From NCBI GenBank assembly GCA_031732875.1, contig JAVMKL010000002.1, positions 1-58,025 on the forward strand: a DNA stretch of 58,025 nucleotides. Direction: 5' to 3'. The DNA is from JAVMKJ01 sp031732875. GTDB taxonomy: Bacteria > Pseudomonadota > Gammaproteobacteria > Competibacterales > Competibacteraceae. The notes beneath the pieces are model-generated. The model was not told the DNA's origin. It was given only the letters and a program-made list of their open reading frames with translations, and searched no databases. Below are positions 56,269 through 58,025 of the stretch, one piece after another. Within the stretch, counting starts at the first letter, position 1; each line of letters starts with the position of its first letter. A program made the translations under genes and the position numbers.

Positions 56269-56294
56269 CTGTAAAAATACCTGACGGTTAAGGA

Positions 56295-56984
56295 TCAGCC
56301 GGAGCGCCGGCGACGAGCCAAGCCGATTCCCACCAACCCCATTCCGAGTAGAGCAAGGCTCATTGGTTCCGGTATTTCAGTTGGCGTGGTTTTGGATTCA
56401 TAGTTTCCAAACGCGAAGCCGCTGTCCGAGCAATTCGTGCTGCTCCCACAGTTGCCAGTAGTAGTCAGCGACTGCAAGTGCGCGCCAAGCTGTCCGCTCC
56501 CCGCGTCATTCGAGGTAGCTGAGGGGGCGGTCAGAAACAGGCTTGCAGTCAAATCACCATTGTAAGTCATCGTAAAGCTCAGATTCTGGCTGTTGGTCAC
56601 ATCTGAGGCGTCGGGAGGCCCAGAAGGATCAAGAGTTTCAAATATGAAGGTGGTTCCACCCGCTCCCTGAACTGATGCCGGCGTATTAACTGCCCAATCA
56701 ATAGGGTTGAAGGCGGTAAAAGTGTAATCATTGGCCGAACCACCTAGATTGAAGTAGAACTCGTCTAGCTTGATGCCAGGGTGAGCAGTCGAGTTGATAT
56801 CGATCACCCATAAGGCTGTTTCCGTAGTCTCATTGACCGTGATGGTTACGTCGACGATCAGGTTATCGGGATTGTCTAGCCTAATATCCCCTGTGAGCTG
56901 AGCCTGGATGACGAAAGCTCCGGCCGAGGTTGCATACCCCAGCAGAGCGATACCCATCAGTGCAGCAAACGATTTCGCTTTCAT
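56295..56984 (-). CDS. PEP-CTERM sorting-domain protein
   Basis: 229 residues. Sec signal peptide (about 1-24, AGA-F), a beta-rich Ser/Thr/Asn/Asp-rich body with Cys pair CGSSTNC, and a classic C-terminal tripartite tail: EIPEPMS, a hydrophobic helix LALLGMGLVGIGLA and RRRRSG. Exosortase should cleave after PEP and the protein is probably exported with exopolysaccharide. GGGGA ribosome site at 7 bases. Its base composition is lower in GC than the core genes. A sigma-54 promoter lies 32 bases or so upstream of the start codon. No exosortase gene is in the window. Confidence 0.93.
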   Translation of the reverse strand: MKAKSFAALMGIALLGYATSAGAFVIQAQLTGDIRLDNPDNLIVDVTITVNETTETALWVIDINSTAHPGIKLDEFYFNLGGSANDYTFTAFNPIDWAVNTPASVQGAGGTTFIFETLDPSGPPDASDVTNSQNLSFTMTYNGDLTASLFLTAPSATSNDAGSGQLGAHLQSLTTTGNCGSSTNCSDSGFAFGNYESKTTPTEIPEPMSLALLGMGLVGIGLARRRRSG

Positions 56985-57025
56985 AGTACGATCCCCAGAT
57001 AAGATAGCTGTTCTATATTTAATAA

Positions 57026-57043
57026 TAGCGAATTCCATGCCAA
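57026..57043 (-). promoter_or_regulatory. Sigma-54 (RpoN) promoter of the PEP-CTERM gene
   Basis: Minus strand TTGGCATGGAATTCGCTA: GG and GC elements exactly 10 bases apart, matching YTGGCAC-N5-TTGCW well. The expected start site, near 57016, gives a leader of about 32 bases. RpoN control of PEP-CTERM genes is known in related bacteria. Confidence 0.75.
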
Positions 57044-57104
57044 TAAAATAATATATTGATTTTAATATAATTTTAGAATGAAGTTATTCCATGGCCCACC
57101 AATG

Positions 57105-57121
57105 TGTAAAACTTTCTGACA
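57105..57121 (-). promoter_or_regulatory. Candidate activator (enhancer) site upstream of the sigma-54 promoter
   Basis: Minus strand TGTCAGAAAGTTTTACA, about 62 bases upstream of the -24 element, a usual distance for an enhancer-binding protein such as PrsR. A copy with one difference (TGTCAGAAAATTTTACA) occurs on the plus strand at 57588-57604. Confidence 0.5.
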
Positions 57122-57359
57122 CGGTTTCCAAAATTAGCTGCTCCAGATTTTTATGGTAGTCACCCCTTAAAGTAGCCGATGCATGGACCCAGACAGATAG
57201 CCAGAATGTAGTTCTACTTTGTCGGATTGAAACGCAACATATTGATTTTAAATAAATTCTCATAAATTAGTGAAATTGATAAAACTTTATGAATCAAACG
57301 CTTGCTCGTAATCTGACAAAAGAAGTAGTTGTGCCGTCTGCGGTTGGCGTCAATCTGGA
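57122..57359. other. AT-rich region without recognisable gene
   Basis: About 240 bases of low GC content. No protein family or RNA structure was recognised; a short plus-strand frame beginning at 57289 runs into the inverted-repeat element and is not believed. Confidence 0.4.
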
Positions 57360-57558
57360 TTTTCCAATTTTGGGTTCTTCGAGGGTTCTTGTGGAAACTA
57401 GGGCATGGTGTATCATAAATAAGACTCTCGGTGGCTCGCTCATCAATAACCGATTGATCTGCAAAGGCATCAACTTAAACACGAGCCGGCACGGCGGGCT
57501 ACGATCCGTCTGGGAGACCAGCTCCACAGAAACCCTCGAAGAACCCAATTTTGGAAAG
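57360..57558. mobile_element. 199-bp element with 35-bp imperfect inverted repeats
   Basis: Left arm 57360-57394 (core GGGTTCTTCGAGGGTTCTTG) and right arm 57524-57558 (core CAGAAACCCTCGAAGAACCC) are inverted copies with a few differences. The interior of about 130 bases has no credible gene. The ends resemble, from memory, those of ISL3-type elements; no target duplication could be identified with confidence. Probably a non-autonomous IS derivative. Confidence 0.65.
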
Positions 57559-57587
57559 TAGTTTGAAGGCAGCGGGCAACATCGATC

Positions 57588-57604
57588 TGTCAGAAAATTT
57601 TACA
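57588..57604 (+). promoter_or_regulatory. Second copy of the candidate activator motif
   Basis: TGTCAGAAAATTTTACA, 16 of 17 bases identical to the site upstream of the PEP-CTERM gene. It lies only 7 bases before a terminator hairpin, with no sigma-54 promoter right behind it, so it may be an orphan copy or the end of a deleted segment. Confidence 0.4.
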
Positions 57605-57610
57605 ACATCA

Positions 57611-57638
57611 AACGGCGCTTTCGGGTGCCGTTGTTTTT
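57611..57638 (+). terminator. Orphan Rho-independent terminator
   Basis: AACGGCGC-TTTCGG-GTGCCGTT (8 bp, one G-U) followed by GTTTTTC. Almost the same sequence as the PEP-CTERM terminator, but no gene precedes it on the plus strand. Confidence 0.75.
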
Positions 57639-57752
57639 CATTCGCTGGTTGGCCTCTCATCCCGGGTCGCTTTAAGCGTTGCCCCCTCCGCGACGCTCAG
57701 CATCTGATCAGGCGGGTAAATGTCTTATAAAAATCACAATGATGCTTGAATA

Positions 57753-57800
57753 CGTCATTTTAATCGTTATGACGGCTGGAACTGACTTATTTTGTCAGTT
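57753..57800. promoter_or_regulatory. Two adjacent palindromes upstream of the right-edge promoter
   Basis: CGTCAT-N10-ATGACG at 57753-57774 and AACTGAC-N7-GTCAGTT at 57780-57800, both perfect. They lie about 105-155 bases upstream of the sigma-54 site and could bind an activator. Neither is followed by a T tract, so they are unlikely to be terminators. Confidence 0.45.
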
Positions 57801-57905
57801 TTCGACGGTGCCCAGTTTAGGTCTGTGTACCAAATTGATCGACTTTTCCCCTATTAATGGCCCTAAATTGACCATTCGATGCCAATAATTTTCCAATAAT
57901 GCCAA

Positions 57906-57923
57906 TTTGGCCTAATTGTTGCT
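57906..57923 (+). promoter_or_regulatory. Sigma-54 (RpoN) promoter feeding the riboswitch
   Basis: TTGGCCTAATTGTTGCT has GG and GC 10 bases apart and the TTGCT -12 element of the consensus. Predicted start near 57933, just before the first paired base of the aptamer. Confidence 0.78.
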
Positions 57924-57935
57924 TTGTAGTCGCCA

Positions 57936-58025
57936 ACTATCTGAAAAGGGCAAAGCCGCCGAAAGGTGGCGACGCAAAATCACCGGTCTAAGGGGTCTCG
58001 ACCCTATGACAGCGGGATCGCCAGA
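57936..58025 (+). promoter_or_regulatory. Cyclic-di-GMP-I (GEMM-I) riboswitch, cut by the right edge
   Basis: Core features in order: AGGGCAAA, stem GCCGCC with GAAA tetraloop and GGTGGC, the conserved GACGCAAA, CCGGTCTAA, stem AGGG-CCCT, and ATGACAGCGGG, which with CCGGTCTAA forms the tetraloop receptor. The outer stem starts with TCTG at 57940-57943, pairing with CAGA at 58022-58025, so the aptamer ends at or just past the window. It should control a gene to the right in response to c-di-GMP. Confidence 0.9.

Noticed and set aside
57289..57561. 90-residue plus-strand frame
   Set aside because: Most of it is the inverted-repeat element read through both arms, and it has no recognisable protein.
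57679..57888. 69-residue plus-strand frame before the riboswitch
   Set aside because: No ribosome site, atypical composition, and it covers palindromes and promoter-like DNA.

Overview
This 58 kb window is GC-rich, densely coded chromosome from a gammaproteobacterium. The supporting markers are aceE-aceF-lpd in enterobacterial order with a lipoyl domain on Lpd, mutY-yggX, a DarP homologue, tpm, yaiI and bcr. A PEP-CTERM protein with a sigma-54 promoter, many REP-like palindromes and an acyl-CoA dehydrogenase of the 600-residue type would fit a floc- or EPS-forming environmental lineage such as Competibacteraceae. That placement is inference, not proof.

Layout. 1-12 kb: start of pta, pncB, an enoyl-CoA hydratase, and a tightly coupled minus-strand run of copA, a 26-residue membrane peptide, a small membrane protein, two histidine kinases and a FixJ-type regulator; then a membrane-anchored response regulator and a coiled-coil membrane protein. 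12-20 kb: acyl-CoA thioesterase, phosphopantetheinyl transferase, an odd nucleotidyltransferase/sugar-transferase fusion, tpm, yaiI, bcr, an orphan OmpR-type regulator, a shortened darP and an MFS transporter. 20-30 kb: the pyruvate dehydrogenase operon (aceE-aceF-lpd), acyl-CoA dehydrogenase, a lipoprotein and a DUF72 protein.

30-47 kb is the most unusual part. A Ser/Thr protein kinase with a proline-rich extracytoplasmic tail is divergent from a transpeptidase (PBP), an FtsW/RodA-type protein with a large N-terminal insert, and an FHA protein whose N-terminus resembles the FhaA (DUF3662-like) fold. This is the gene content of the actinobacterial PknB-FhaA-RodA-PbpA cell-wall cluster, here in a gammaproteobacterium and with heavily remodelled proteins. 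It is followed by a Schlafen/AlbA_2-type regulator, an HtrA/trypsin-like protease with TPRs, a TPR paralogue, three lipoproteins and a caspase-like protease fused to a formylglycine-generating-enzyme-like domain. I infer an envelope surveillance or wall-remodelling system.

47-55 kb is housekeeping: cytochrome c4-like protein, ilvD, a degenerate REC-REC-GGDEF-EAL protein, an SDR epimerase, mutY, yggX and tRNA-Phe.

55.4-58 kb is AT-richer accessory DNA: a nuclease/transposase-family gene remnant split by a 225-bp MITE with a 6-bp target duplication, a PEP-CTERM protein with a sigma-54 promoter, a 199-bp inverted-repeat element, and at the right edge a second sigma-54 promoter feeding a cyclic-di-GMP (GEMM-I) riboswitch for a gene beyond the window.
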